Below, one piece after another: positions 55,856-63,361 of a DNA stretch of 64,000 nt. The notes under the pieces are model-generated. The model was not told where the DNA came from and made no database searches. It was given only the letters and a program-made list of their open reading frames with translations. The DNA is from Deltaproteobacteria bacterium IMCC39524. GTDB taxonomy: Bacteria; Desulfobacterota; Desulfuromonadia; Desulfuromonadales; BM103. Location of the stretch: NCBI GenBank assembly GCA_029667085.1, contig JARUHJ010000001.1, positions 806,001-870,000 of the forward strand, given 5' to 3'. Both the position numbers and the translations under genes were made by a program. How positions within the stretch are numbered: the stretch's first letter is position 1; each line of letters starts with the position of its first letter.

Positions 55856-56581
55856 TTACCAGCCGCCCGAAGAACCTCCACCACCAAAGCCGCCGCCTCC
55901 ACCACCAAAGCCGCCGCCTCCACCACCAAAGCCGCCGCCTCCGCCACCCATACCGCCAATCCAGAAACCGCTGCCCCCACGTCGGCCACGCCGGCCGCCA
56001 CCTTTACCGAGCAGCATAAGGCCAGGGCCAAGAAAAAGCAGCAGCGCCAACGAACCTAAGGGGTTGCGTTTTTTCTTACGAGACGTCGTCACGGTTCCCT
56101 GATATTCTCCACGAACCGCTTCGGCCATCCCTGTGATACCGGCGACAACACCACCTTCGTAATCACCAGCCTTGAAGTGTGGAGTGATGTCATTGTCAAT
56201 AATGCGCCCGGCAAGCAGGTCGGTGAGTTTTCCTTCCAGACCGTACCCCACCTCGATACGAATCTTTCGCTCCTGTTTGGCGATCAACAGCAACGCACCG
56301 TTATCCTTGCCCTTCTGCCCTATGCCCCAGTTTTCGGCGACCTTCAGGCTGTATTCCTCCAGAACATCACCCTGCAGAGAATCGACGGTCAACACCACCA
56401 ACTGGGTCGAATCGCTGGCCTCGAAGCCACGCAGAAAGTTTTCGATCTGCAGTTCCGTTGCCGACGAAATTAATCCCGCCAGGTCATTAACATAACCTGT
56501 GTGCTTTGGCACCTCAAGCGCCATAACATTTAGTGGTAAGAGAAGAAGCAGAATAAGCAAAACAAATCGACGCATCGACAT
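55856..56581 (-). CDS. YgcG-type TPM-domain protein with Gly-rich C-terminus
   Basis: 241 residues. Signal peptide, TPM domain at about 25-150 (VPKHTGYVNDLAGLISSATEL, QLVVLTVDSLQG, KIRIEVGYGLEGKLTDLLAG), a membrane helix near 175-190, and a C-terminal stretch of GGGGGFG repeats encoded by a 21-base tandem repeat. Known: YgcG-like proteins accompany LemA; molecular role unclear. Between lemA (two bases away) and the second TPM gene. Confidence 0.92.
   Translation of the reverse strand: MSMRRFVLLILLLLLPLNVMALEVPKHTGYVNDLAGLISSATELQIENFLRGFEASDSTQLVVLTVDSLQGDVLEEYSLKVAENWGIGQKGKDNGALLLIAKQERKIRIEVGYGLEGKLTDLLAGRIIDNDITPHFKAGDYEGGVVAGITGMAEAVRGEYQGTVTTSRKKKRNPLGSLALLLFLGPGLMLLGKGGGRRGRRGGSGFWIGGMGGGGGGFGGGGGGFGGGGGGFGGGGSSGGW
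55881..55943. repeat. Three tandem copies of a 21-base unit in the YgcG-like gene
   Basis: Unit CCACCAAAGCCGCCGCCTCC plus one base, repeated at 55881, 55902 and 55923; only the final base differs. It encodes GGGGGFG heptads on the minus strand. In-frame slippage could change copy number without breaking the gene. Confidence 0.85.
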
Positions 56582-56583
56582 GT

Positions 56584-57174
56584 TTAAAACTTAACCTTGG
56601 GTGCTGTTTCGGCACCGGCTTCTGCCTTAAAGGGTTCCTTGCGATCCAGGTTGAGCAGGAACTTGTTGGTCAGGTTGTTGGGAAAGGTCCGAATCGAACT
56701 ATTGAAGGTTTGTACCGCCTTGTTGTAGCGCTGGCGAGCAACGTTGATACGGTTTTCGGTCCCTTCCAGCTGGTGTTGCAGATCAAGAAAATTCTGGTTT
56801 GCCTTCAAATCAGGGTAACGTTCGACAGTCACCAGCAATCTTGAAAGTGCACCGGAAAGAGCGCCCTGGGCCTGCTGGAATTTAGCCATAGCCGCAGGAT
56901 CGCCGAGGTCGCCGGTTTTAATCTGGGTTTTGCCGACGCTGGCACGGGCTTCGGTAACGGCCTGTAGAGTCTCCTTCTCGTGCGAAGCATAAGCCTTGAC
57001 TGTTTCAACCAGGTTGGGAATCAGGTCGCTGCGTCTCTGATAAGTTGCTTCAACATCAGCCCAGGCGGCAAAGACACCTTCTTCATTTTTCTGGATCTGG
57101 TTGTAGCCGCAACCGCTGAGAGCAGGCAAGGTAACAAGAGCGACGATCAGCAACAGGACAAAACGCTTCAACAT
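56584..57174 (-). CDS. lemA: LemA-family protein
   Basis: 196 residues from ATG 57174 with AAGGAG upstream; a longer reading would extend before the signal. Lipobox LPALSGC, then the LemA helical domain ([71 protein letters not shown]). Known: helical membrane-anchored proteins of unknown biochemical role, often beside TPM proteins, as here. First gene of the three-gene operon. Confidence 0.94.
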   Translation of the reverse strand: MLKRFVLLLIVALVTLPALSGCGYNQIQKNEEGVFAAWADVEATYQRRSDLIPNLVETVKAYASHEKETLQAVTEARASVGKTQIKTGDLGDPAAMAKFQQAQGALSGALSRLLVTVERYPDLKANQNFLDLQHQLEGTENRINVARQRYNKAVQTFNSSIRTFPNNLTNKFLLNLDRKEPFKAEAGAETAPKVKF

Positions 57175-57420
57175 GTGAAACTCCTTTTTCAGGGTCAAGT
57201 AGAAAGTTTGTATGCGGATTTTCACTATAGTCATCCACTTGGGGTTTTACAACCGGTCAAGACGTTATTGTTACGTTATTTCTCTAAAGCTGACGAAAGG
57301 CTAAAATACTTGTGATTCGCCCATTAAACGAGTTCATTTTACTTGGCGATCCTCAGCCACATCCCGTTGCCCATGGTTCAATTACGTTGGGTGTTCCCGG
57401 AACTCTGGGCTATGACATTT

Positions 57421-57747
57421 TTATAGGCTTTCAAGAAAACCGTAATACTCCTGGATACTACGCAGGGACTCCAACGTGAGCAGGTACAAAACCCAGCTAA
57501 GCAAAAGAATGCCGATGGTGAGGCCGAACTTCCATGCCAGGGTCGTTTGTGGCCGCCACCAGATCATGGGTAACGCCAGAGGGCCCACGCTACAAAGAGC
57601 GAGAACAATAAACGTGGTTCGGAAATACCAAGGCAATTTTTCTGTTTCGACACGTGGGGAAAAGGAGGGGTCCAAAAACTCACTGCAATGTTTCCACTTT
57701 ATCGCCTCATCTTGAATGTCTTCAGCGCAGAAGAGACATTTTTTCAT
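57421..57747 (-). CDS. Membrane protein with degenerate N-terminal zinc ribbon
   Basis: 108 residues from ATG 57747 (AAGGAA upstream; an earlier in-frame ATG is unlikely). It begins with CLFCAEDIQDEAIKWKHC, where the usual zinc ribbon would be CxxC...CKxC: the third cysteine is replaced by Trp18, leaving C4, C7 and C21. Two membrane helices follow (about 45-65 and 75-95). Known: full-length relatives are small membrane proteins of unknown function. Co-directional with RNase H 36 bases upstream. Confidence 0.8.
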   Translation of the reverse strand: MKKCLFCAEDIQDEAIKWKHCSEFLDPSFSPRVETEKLPWYFRTTFIVLALCSVGPLALPMIWWRPQTTLAWKFGLTIGILLLSWVLYLLTLESLRSIQEYYGFLESL

Positions 57748-57783
57748 TGTCGTTTTTCCTTGTGGAACGGGTGACATGGGAGT

Positions 57784-58287
57784 TCAGTCCGACCCCAATG
57801 GCCCAACAGCCGACAACTCTGCTCTAAGAGCCTGCCTGGACGCTCTATCCACAAGCGTAAAGAGCCGGTCAACATCGTCCTTTTGTTTCGACGCCAGATG
57901 GCCGTGCACCTTCACCAATTCATAATCGAGCAGATCGGTCAGACGATAAAACTCCTGATACAGCTCATGGTTATTAAGCAGCCTGTTTTTGCTTGAGCGA
58001 TAAGCCTTGCGATTCAGTTGTTCACGTCTGCCTGGCAAGTTGATGATATTCTGCGAATCCGTGTAAATAATCACCTTCCGCCCTGATACCTGAATATCAC
58101 TCAACGCCCATAGCAATGACTGCAACTCGAGTTTTGTTGAAGAGGTTTGGGTGAAACGCTTAACACACACTTGTGCTATCAACGCCTCCAACGAAAGCCC
58201 GGGTTCAGGCACTGCGAGGTAAGCCCCATAGCCAATCTTGGACTGAGCATGCATACTGCCATCAGTAAGGAGAATCAAGTCTTTCAT
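57784..58287 (-). CDS. Ribonuclease H-like protein
   Basis: 167 residues with an RNase HI-type core: TDGSM (D9), KLELQSLLWAL (E53), IIYTDSQNI (D76), and LVDRASRQALRA (D146) carrying the DEDD metal ligands. VHGHLASKQ includes the usual histidine. Known: RNase HI hydrolyses RNA in RNA:DNA hybrids in the cytoplasm. It is longer at its N-terminus loop than E. coli RNase HI (155) and lacks its basic handle sequence. Weak ribosome site. Confidence 0.88.
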   Translation of the reverse strand: MKDLILLTDGSMHAQSKIGYGAYLAVPEPGLSLEALIAQVCVKRFTQTSSTKLELQSLLWALSDIQVSGRKVIIYTDSQNIINLPGRREQLNRKAYRSSKNRLLNNHELYQEFYRLTDLLDYELVKVHGHLASKQKDDVDRLFTLVDRASRQALRAELSAVGPLGSD

Positions 58288-58339
58288 AAAAAAAGTCAGG
58301 TCTCGTTGTCAGCCTGTCGAACAAACAACGAACTGGCTG

Positions 58340-60598
58340 TTAGATGCCTCTTTGATATTGGGCGTTCGATGAGGGAGATATCGCTTTTGCAAGTTCTTCT
58401 CTTGCCTGTGGTTTTTCATTCAAAAGGTCCTCAAAAATCCTAATGACACGCGTTTCATTCATGGCGACTTTCGTTGCAGTTTTCACAGCCGTTAAATCGA
58501 TGAAAAAGCTGGAGAACCGATCCGGCAAATCAGTCACTATATCTGCGTTCAAAAAGTTATGCTCGTTATAGATGCGATGATAACAACCTTTCGATTTATC
58601 AACAAACAGAGCACCATCTTTCAAGTTCTTAATGGAAGTAGACCTGTTGCATTCAAGTGTACACTCATCATCCACAATGCTTTTGGTACAGCCTTCAATC
58701 GTGTGAAGTAAACATTGTCGACTCGTCAGGAGCAAAACCGGATGATAAATGCTGTAGTAGAGTTTAAAATCTTTCGGTGGGATGATTTTCAAAATCTGCT
58801 TGCGGCTGATCTCATTTGACAGGAATGAACCGGAACAGTTGAGTTTCTCCTTTAAGCATAAAAGGCTGAAGGAATTAACGATATTCAAATAAGGGCCTGC
58901 GATCCAGGCAATCCCCTTCTTAGACGCCTCGTAAGCGATCCCGGTGTTGTTTGTTACAATCCGCTTGGGCTTTACCTGATCAAGGATATCAACTGCGGCA
59001 GTATAGTCCTTACCAATCAGAACCGGAGGGAACCACGGCGTTAAGATCTGGTTTTCCTGAAAAAGTTCTACCAACGCAGACGAGTCATCAGGAAAGCAAC
59101 TAGGGAGATGGAAAAACAAATCAGCAGAGCTCTCGGAACACAGCTCCAGTTGTGCTATGGAAGAAATCAATACCGAGAGACGGGGTTTGTTTTTTAAAGT
59201 AGTCGGTTCTTCTAATCGCGGGATCTCGATCGGCTCAATCTCGTCTGTTGAGCCATTGAGGACAAAAAGCATGCTCTTCTTGATTGTAGTGAGCTCTTTA
59301 AGTGGCAGGAAAAGGCCCTTTTGCAGATTTTCGCATTCCAACTCGCCAAGAACATGTTCCGATTCATCGCCAGGTCCCAGCCGTTGATACAAACTCTCGT
59401 AATCCAGCCCTGCTCTGCTGCCCTGCACAGGGACTAACCTCGACACAGAAAGAATTTCGAACGGGGTGATGGAAATATCAGCACTCGTTATGAAGGCTTT
59501 CAGAACCCCGCCGAACTCACCGGAAACACAAATCTTCAAGGGAGTTTTCCCAACGTCCAAGAGGGCAATCTTTGCTTGTGCCTTGTTGATAATACCGGTT
59601 CTTATGTCGTGGAGTTCAGTCTTCGTCAGTCGGATATCTGTATCAGCGGAACGTCTATTTGCTTCATGGAAATAAAGGGCGGAATTATCTCTGGGATTGT
59701 CGATAAAGACTTCATTATTGAGGTTGTCCATCAGAAAAGCATTGGTGAAATCCCGGTTAAACACCTGATAAAGAGCGGTATCATCGCCGCTGGACTGATT
59801 ATGACGATAGAAATTATCGAGCAGGCTTCGCCACGCATTCACAACCGTATAGACGTAATGAAACTTCTTCATCCGCCCTTCTATCTTTACAGAGTCAACG
59901 CCGGCGTCAGAGAGCGCTTTAAGATCATTAAAAGCAGAATTGTCTTTAAGGTTAAGGGGGAATTTTTTGCCCTTAGGGGTGGTCACGTACTGCTCCCGGC
60001 AGGATTGGTTGCAGCGACCGCGATTTGCCGATTTCCCTTCAAGGGCAGAACTTATATAGCAAATCCCCGAGAAAGAGAGGCAGTGGGATCCATGGACAAA
60101 GACTTCACTGAGAATGTTATTTTCATGCCCAACCCGCGTCAGAGTATGCAACTCATCAAGATTCAGCTCCCTGGATAAATTGACCCGGGTTGCAGAGATC
60201 TCACTTAGGAATTTTATCTGACCTTCGTTGTGCGTTGTCAGTTGAGTCGAGGCATGGATTTTAAGACTTTTAAAGTAGGTTGATAACAAATAAAGCAAGC
60301 CCAGGTCCTGAACAATCACGCCATCGATTTTGGTATTTACGAGTTTGTTCAGCAGGTTGATTAGAGCTCGAATTTCACTTTCAACGATCACAATGTTGAT
60401 CGCTATAAAGATTTGGCAGCTGTTCCTGTGGGCAAGAGAGACGATACCGGCTAAGTCATCAAGTTCGATATTGGTTGCCCGCATCCTGGCGTTAAAAGTA
60501 TTCAGGCCGAAGTATATCGCATCAGCACCGGCCACAATGGCAGCCTTTACAGATTCGATATCCCCGCCTGGTGCGAGCAGTTCAATTTTTCTTTTCAT
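58340..60598 (-). CDS. Peptidase U32 family protein (RlhA/YhbU-like)
   Basis: 752 residues from ATG 60598. The N-terminal TIM-barrel half carries the U32 signature: ELLAPGGDIESVKAAIVAGADA, and HGSHCLSFSGICYISSALEG followed by RGRCNQSCREQY, which hold four cysteines for a possible iron-sulfur cluster. Residues about 330-460 resemble the second domain of long U32 proteins, and a third part ends near CTKSIVDDECTLECN. Known: E. coli RlhA hydroxylates 23S rRNA; others are of unknown role. No clear Shine-Dalgarno. Activity not known. Confidence 0.9.
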   Translation of the reverse strand: MKRKIELLAPGGDIESVKAAIVAGADAIYFGLNTFNARMRATNIELDDLAGIVSLAHRNSCQIFIAINIVIVESEIRALINLLNKLVNTKIDGVIVQDLGLLYLLSTYFKSLKIHASTQLTTHNEGQIKFLSEISATRVNLSRELNLDELHTLTRVGHENNILSEVFVHGSHCLSFSGICYISSALEGKSANRGRCNQSCREQYVTTPKGKKFPLNLKDNSAFNDLKALSDAGVDSVKIEGRMKKFHYVYTVVNAWRSLLDNFYRHNQSSGDDTALYQVFNRDFTNAFLMDNLNNEVFIDNPRDNSALYFHEANRRSADTDIRLTKTELHDIRTGIINKAQAKIALLDVGKTPLKICVSGEFGGVLKAFITSADISITPFEILSVSRLVPVQGSRAGLDYESLYQRLGPGDESEHVLGELECENLQKGLFLPLKELTTIKKSMLFVLNGSTDEIEPIEIPRLEEPTTLKNKPRLSVLISSIAQLELCSESSADLFFHLPSCFPDDSSALVELFQENQILTPWFPPVLIGKDYTAAVDILDQVKPKRIVTNNTGIAYEASKKGIAWIAGPYLNIVNSFSLLCLKEKLNCSGSFLSNEISRKQILKIIPPKDFKLYYSIYHPVLLLTSRQCLLHTIEGCTKSIVDDECTLECNRSTSIKNLKDGALFVDKSKGCYHRIYNEHNFLNADIVTDLPDRFSSFFIDLTAVKTATKVAMNETRVIRIFEDLLNEKPQAREELAKAISPSSNAQYQRGI

Positions 60599-60654
60599 AG
60601 GATGATCGTAACTTAATTGGAGTAAAGGCGTGCAAAAAACACTCGCTAAGAATT

Positions 60655-60679
60655 GGGGCACTCAAAAGTGAGCGGCCCC
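60655..60679. repeat. REP-like palindrome, copy A (GGGGCACTCA type)
   Basis: GGGGCACTCA with TGAGCGGCCCC, imperfect, just outside the U32 start. It resembles the copies at 61732 and 62691. Likely a small intergenic palindrome of the REP kind. Confidence 0.6.
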
Positions 60680-60816
60680 AAAGCTTCTGACAGAGTTTAG
60701 TCTTGCTCCTATGATCTCGTCGAAAATAGAGAGGACAACAGATCGTTAATCTGATGTCCTTTAAGTCTTTGTTGAGAACCAAAAACAGAACCGGCGAGTC
60801 GCGTCTCGCCAGACGC

Positions 60817-60848
60817 CTTACTTTTGTCCAAGCGGCGACAAAAGTAAG
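60817..60848. repeat. 12-bp perfect hairpin
   Basis: CTTACTTTTGTC (60817-60828), 8-base loop, GACAAAAGTAAG (60837-60848). Confidence 0.7.
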
Positions 60849-61141
60849 CAAAAACGCCTAGCTCCTAGCGGAGGGCATATTCCTTTGCCAGGTTCCTGAG
60901 TTTTCTACTCGTAGAGGTTTTAGCATTCCGGCCCGTTTCAGGGGGACTGGCTGTAGTGTTTTCTAGTAGCAAGAAACATAAGAACACGAAACCCTGGTAC
61001 TGAAACTAATGGAGAGGTCCTCAAGGGCCTCGTCAACTACGGGGGAACAGTAGCTTGATTGTCGGAAAATCTTTGCTGAATTGATGTTGCCGTGATAACG
61101 AGCCTGACATGCCAAGCGCAGCGCCAAGTTTTCTTTTGCTT

Positions 61142-61193
61142 CGTTTTCTTTGTCGCCACAAAGAAAATGACGTTGCTGTCGGGCAACCCCGAC
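61142..61193. repeat. Pair of adjacent hairpins
   Basis: CGTTTTCTTTGT (61142-61153) with ACAAAGAAAATG (61158-61169), one mismatch and a CGCC loop, then GTCGGG with CCCGAC (61178-61193, CAAC loop). Confidence 0.65.
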
Positions 61194-61251
61194 GGTTTTG
61201 CTTTTGTCTGTAGGGTTCAAAGTTCAACAATGAGAGCAACAGATTAACAAT

Positions 61252-61680
61252 CTATTGGCTTGAGTCTCCCCTGCTCCAATAATCCTGCCAGAGTTGGCTG
61301 GCCACATCCCGACTAAACGCCTCCGGTTCTCCGCAGAGGCAGCCTTGTTCTTGCTCCAGAGTCTGTTTGTTTGGAATCAGCGCCAGACATTGGCAAGGCC
61401 GTTCAGCAACCGGGAAACGACAACCGTCAACCTCGAGAAACGAGCACCCAGAGGCCAATGACCGGGGAGCAGGAATCGGCACACCAGACTTCTCCCATAG
61501 CACCAGCCCCAACCCGGGTAAACGTTCGCGAAGTTGCTCAATCGTCAAATATTGGCCGGAGAAAAATATCGCAAAAAACCGTTCTGGATCGACCCAGACT
61601 CCAGGGCTTCCTTTACAGCAACGCCCTCCACATTCCCGGCAGAGAGGCAAATCCAGAGAGTCTCTTGTTTCTAACATCAT
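61252..61680 (-). CDS. YkgJ-like Cys-rich protein
   Basis: 142 residues. N-terminal CRECGGRCC with later GCSFLEVDGCRF, PCQCLAL and GCLCGEPE match YkgJ-type zinc or iron chelating clusters. Known: function of the family is unknown. Two ATGs in a row at the start; the choice is not important. It lies beside the noncoding repeat region and a REP-like palindrome. Confidence 0.85.
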   Translation of the reverse strand: MMLETRDSLDLPLCRECGGRCCKGSPGVWVDPERFFAIFFSGQYLTIEQLRERLPGLGLVLWEKSGVPIPAPRSLASGCSFLEVDGCRFPVAERPCQCLALIPNKQTLEQEQGCLCGEPEAFSRDVASQLWQDYWSRGDSSQ

Positions 61681-61731
61681 CGGCGAAATTCTTGGTCAAA
61701 AGTCAGCGGCAATTTCCACACCCATAAAACT

Positions 61732-61753
61732 GGGCACTCAATTTTGAGTGCCC
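61732..61753. repeat. REP-like palindrome, copy B (perfect)
   Basis: GGGCACTCAA, two bases, TTGAGTGCCC: a perfect 10-bp inverted repeat in the spacer between the YkgJ-like and M50 protease genes. Could also act as a terminator for the M50 transcript. Confidence 0.8.
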
Positions 61754-61775
61754 CCGATTTTCGATTCTGCACAAA

Positions 61776-62666
61776 CTAGCGGACCTGAACCTGCGACTTA
61801 TAGTCCTTTGGTGTTTGTTGAACAGCAGCCCCTTGTTGCTGAAATTTATCAAGGGGAATCTGCATCGCCAACATGCCGAAAGAGGTCACCGCCAGCAGGG
61901 CCAGAAAAGCCAGACCCATGCCGATCCGTTTCCCTGGAGTCACCGCATAGTAGCGAGCCTTTTCAACGGCTGAACGTTTGCTCGAACCATAGATTTGCAG
62001 ACTGCCCATGATGATAATCAAGGCGATAATCGGAGACCAGGTCAGATAAAAGAGCCCGACCGCTCCGATCAGGCCGAGAACCCATAATTTAGGGCTGATA
62101 ACCCCGATAATCCGGCCACCGTCGAGGGGGGAGATTGGCAACAGGTTGAAGAGATTAAGCAAGAAGCCGGTTGTCGCCAGCGCATACCAGAAGGGGTTGC
62201 CGGTTAGCATGCCGACTCCGGCACAGCCGATTGCGCCCAGGGTGCCAAGTAAAGGGCCGCCATAGGCCATCAGCGCTTCGGCAAAAGCATCTTTGGGCAT
62301 CTGCTTCATACCAATAAATGCGCCCATAAAGGGGATAAACATAGGCGCCGTCGCCTTGATCCCCATCATCCTCAGGGCCACCACATGCCCCATTTCATGA
62401 ATAAACAGCAACGCGACAAAGCCGACCGCGAAGGGCCACCCCCAGAACATAGCGTAGGCCCAAATGCTGATCAGCATGGTGATGAAGGTTTTGAACTTGC
62501 CGACCTGCAGGATTACCGCGAGGTATTTAAGTTTACCGAAAACAAAAAAGAGCAACAGGCCGATTGGCCCGAACTTGCTCAGTAAACCCTTTTTAGCCGG
62601 TGGTGGGGCAATCGGCTCAAAGGTAAATTGAACATCCTCTTTAGACTCTGACTGTGGATCACTCAT
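61776..62666 (-). CDS. Site-2 protease family (M50) membrane metalloprotease
   Basis: 296 residues, several membrane helices. HEMGH at residues 90-94 is the zinc motif (H90, E91, H94) and the third ligand Asp182 is in PLDGGRIIGV. PFMGAFIGMKQMPKDAF and LNLFNLLPISP are typical of S2P-like rhomboid-independent M50B proteins. Known: cleaves membrane-embedded helices of regulators; the target here is unknown. No PDZ domain is present, and the N-terminus is proline-rich. Single gene between REP-like copies. Confidence 0.92.
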   Translation of the reverse strand: MSDPQSESKEDVQFTFEPIAPPPAKKGLLSKFGPIGLLLFFVFGKLKYLAVILQVGKFKTFITMLISIWAYAMFWGWPFAVGFVALLFIHEMGHVVALRMMGIKATAPMFIPFMGAFIGMKQMPKDAFAEALMAYGGPLLGTLGAIGCAGVGMLTGNPFWYALATTGFLLNLFNLLPISPLDGGRIIGVISPKLWVLGLIGAVGLFYLTWSPIIALIIIMGSLQIYGSSKRSAVEKARYYAVTPGKRIGMGLAFLALLAVTSFGMLAMQIPLDKFQQQGAAVQQTPKDYKSQVQVR

Positions 62667-62690
62667 TTACATATCCATATTCAATAAAGC

Positions 62691-62727
62691 GGGGGACTCA
62701 AAAAGGACACTCTATTTTGAGTGTCCC
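62691..62727. repeat. REP-like palindrome, copy C
   Basis: GGGGGACTCA at 62691-62700 and a perfect stem GGACACTC (62705-62712) with GAGTGTCC (62719-62726), 6-base loop, between the M50 and ywbE genes. Confidence 0.75.
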
Positions 62728-62783
62728 AGGTTCCAATGTCCAGGCCTCCAGGTGACGTGCCTTGTGAGGTCGGCCTTTAAAAT

Positions 62784-62984
62784 TCAATCCGTCTCACACC
62801 ACGACTTCACCCGACCAACCTGCCCATCTTCAAGCCGAACTTTGATGCCGTGAGAATGAAACGGGCTTTTGGTCAAAAGATCTTTAACCACACCCTGGGT
62901 CAGCTTACCGCTACGTTGATCTTTTTTCAGAATAATCATAACCGCCATCCCAGGCGTGATCTCTTCGCGATGTTGTCCATTCAT
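62784..62984 (-). CDS. ywbE: YwbE family protein (DUF2196)
   Basis: 66 residues: ITPGMAVMIILKKDQRSGKLTQG, VVKDLLTKSPFHSHGIKVRLEDG and VGRVKSW are diagnostic of YwbE. Known: small conserved protein of unknown function. Its ATG follows the stop of the Lys-rich gene by three bases, so the two are one unit. Confidence 0.92.
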   Translation of the reverse strand: MNGQHREEITPGMAVMIILKKDQRSGKLTQGVVKDLLTKSPFHSHGIKVRLEDGQVGRVKSWCETD

Positions 62985-62987
62985 AGG

Positions 62988-63092
62988 TTACTTCTTTGCA
63001 GCTTTCTTCTCTTGTTTTTCAGCCTTTTTTTCTTTCGGAGTTTTAGCCGAAGCTTTCTTTACCGCTTTCTTGCTGTCTTGACCCTTACCCAT
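62988..63092 (-). CDS. Small lysine-rich protein, 34 residues
   Basis: 34 residues, about 44% lysine (MGKGQDSKKAVKKASAKTP start; the rest repeats KEKKAEK and EKK). GGAG lies ten bases upstream of the ATG. It directly precedes ywbE. Similar tiny Lys-rich proteins occur in related bacteria; binding to nucleic acid or ribosome is inferred from charge only. Too short for automated calls. Confidence 0.75.
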   Translation of the reverse strand: MGKGQDSKKAVKKASAKTPKEKKAEKQEKKAAKK

Positions 63093-63133
63093 GGCTTTCG
63101 CTCCTTATTGTTTAAGATTATGGTGTGTATTCA

Positions 63134-63232
63134 TCAACTAGCATCATACACTACAATCTGGAACGGGGAGTGGTTATTATAAAGCTTCATTGCAGCTGTT
63201 CCCTCCACCCTTAGCTCTGCAATGTCATACAT
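63134..63232 (-). CDS. Candidate small protein upstream of the Lys-rich gene
   Basis: 32 residues if translated from ATG 63232 (no clear ribosome site), or 18 from ATG 63190 with GGAGG eleven bases upstream. The frame reads DIAELRVEG...KLYNNHSPFQIVVYDAS. An inverted repeat CATTGCAG/CTGCAATG covers the second ATG region. Only a suggestion; no family recognised. Confidence 0.3.
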   Translation of the reverse strand: MYDIAELRVEGTAAMKLYNNHSPFQIVVYDAS

Positions 63233-63361
63233 ATAGAATGGGACTTGATGTTTTCCAGTAACACACTACCTATGTGTCATCGAAATAAGCACTATCCTTA
63301 AGGCTGTCAGTTCTTCTATGGTGTCATAAGCACCTCTAAAAAAAGGAAAGGCGGTCATCCG

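Larger units (their letters stand above)
60680..61251. other. Hairpin-rich noncoding region
   Basis: 572 bases with no gene that I can support. Perfect or near-perfect small hairpins: GCGTCT/AGACGC at 60801-60816, CTTACTTTTGTC/GACAAAAGTAAG at 60817-60848, CGTTTTCTTTGT/ACAAAGAAAATG at 61142-61169 (one mismatch), and GTCGGG/CCCGAC at 61178-61193. Short frames here are low-complexity and not gene-like. Confidence 0.65.

Noticed and set aside
57312-57476. Plus-strand frame with GDPQPHPVAHGSITLGVPGT, reminiscent of gamma-glutamyltransferase
   Set aside because: About 55 codons, no ribosome site, and it overlaps the antisense of a supported gene; too little for a remnant call.
60963-61239. Minus-strand frames in the hairpin-rich block
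   Set aside because: Composed of repeat sequence; no start signal and no domain.
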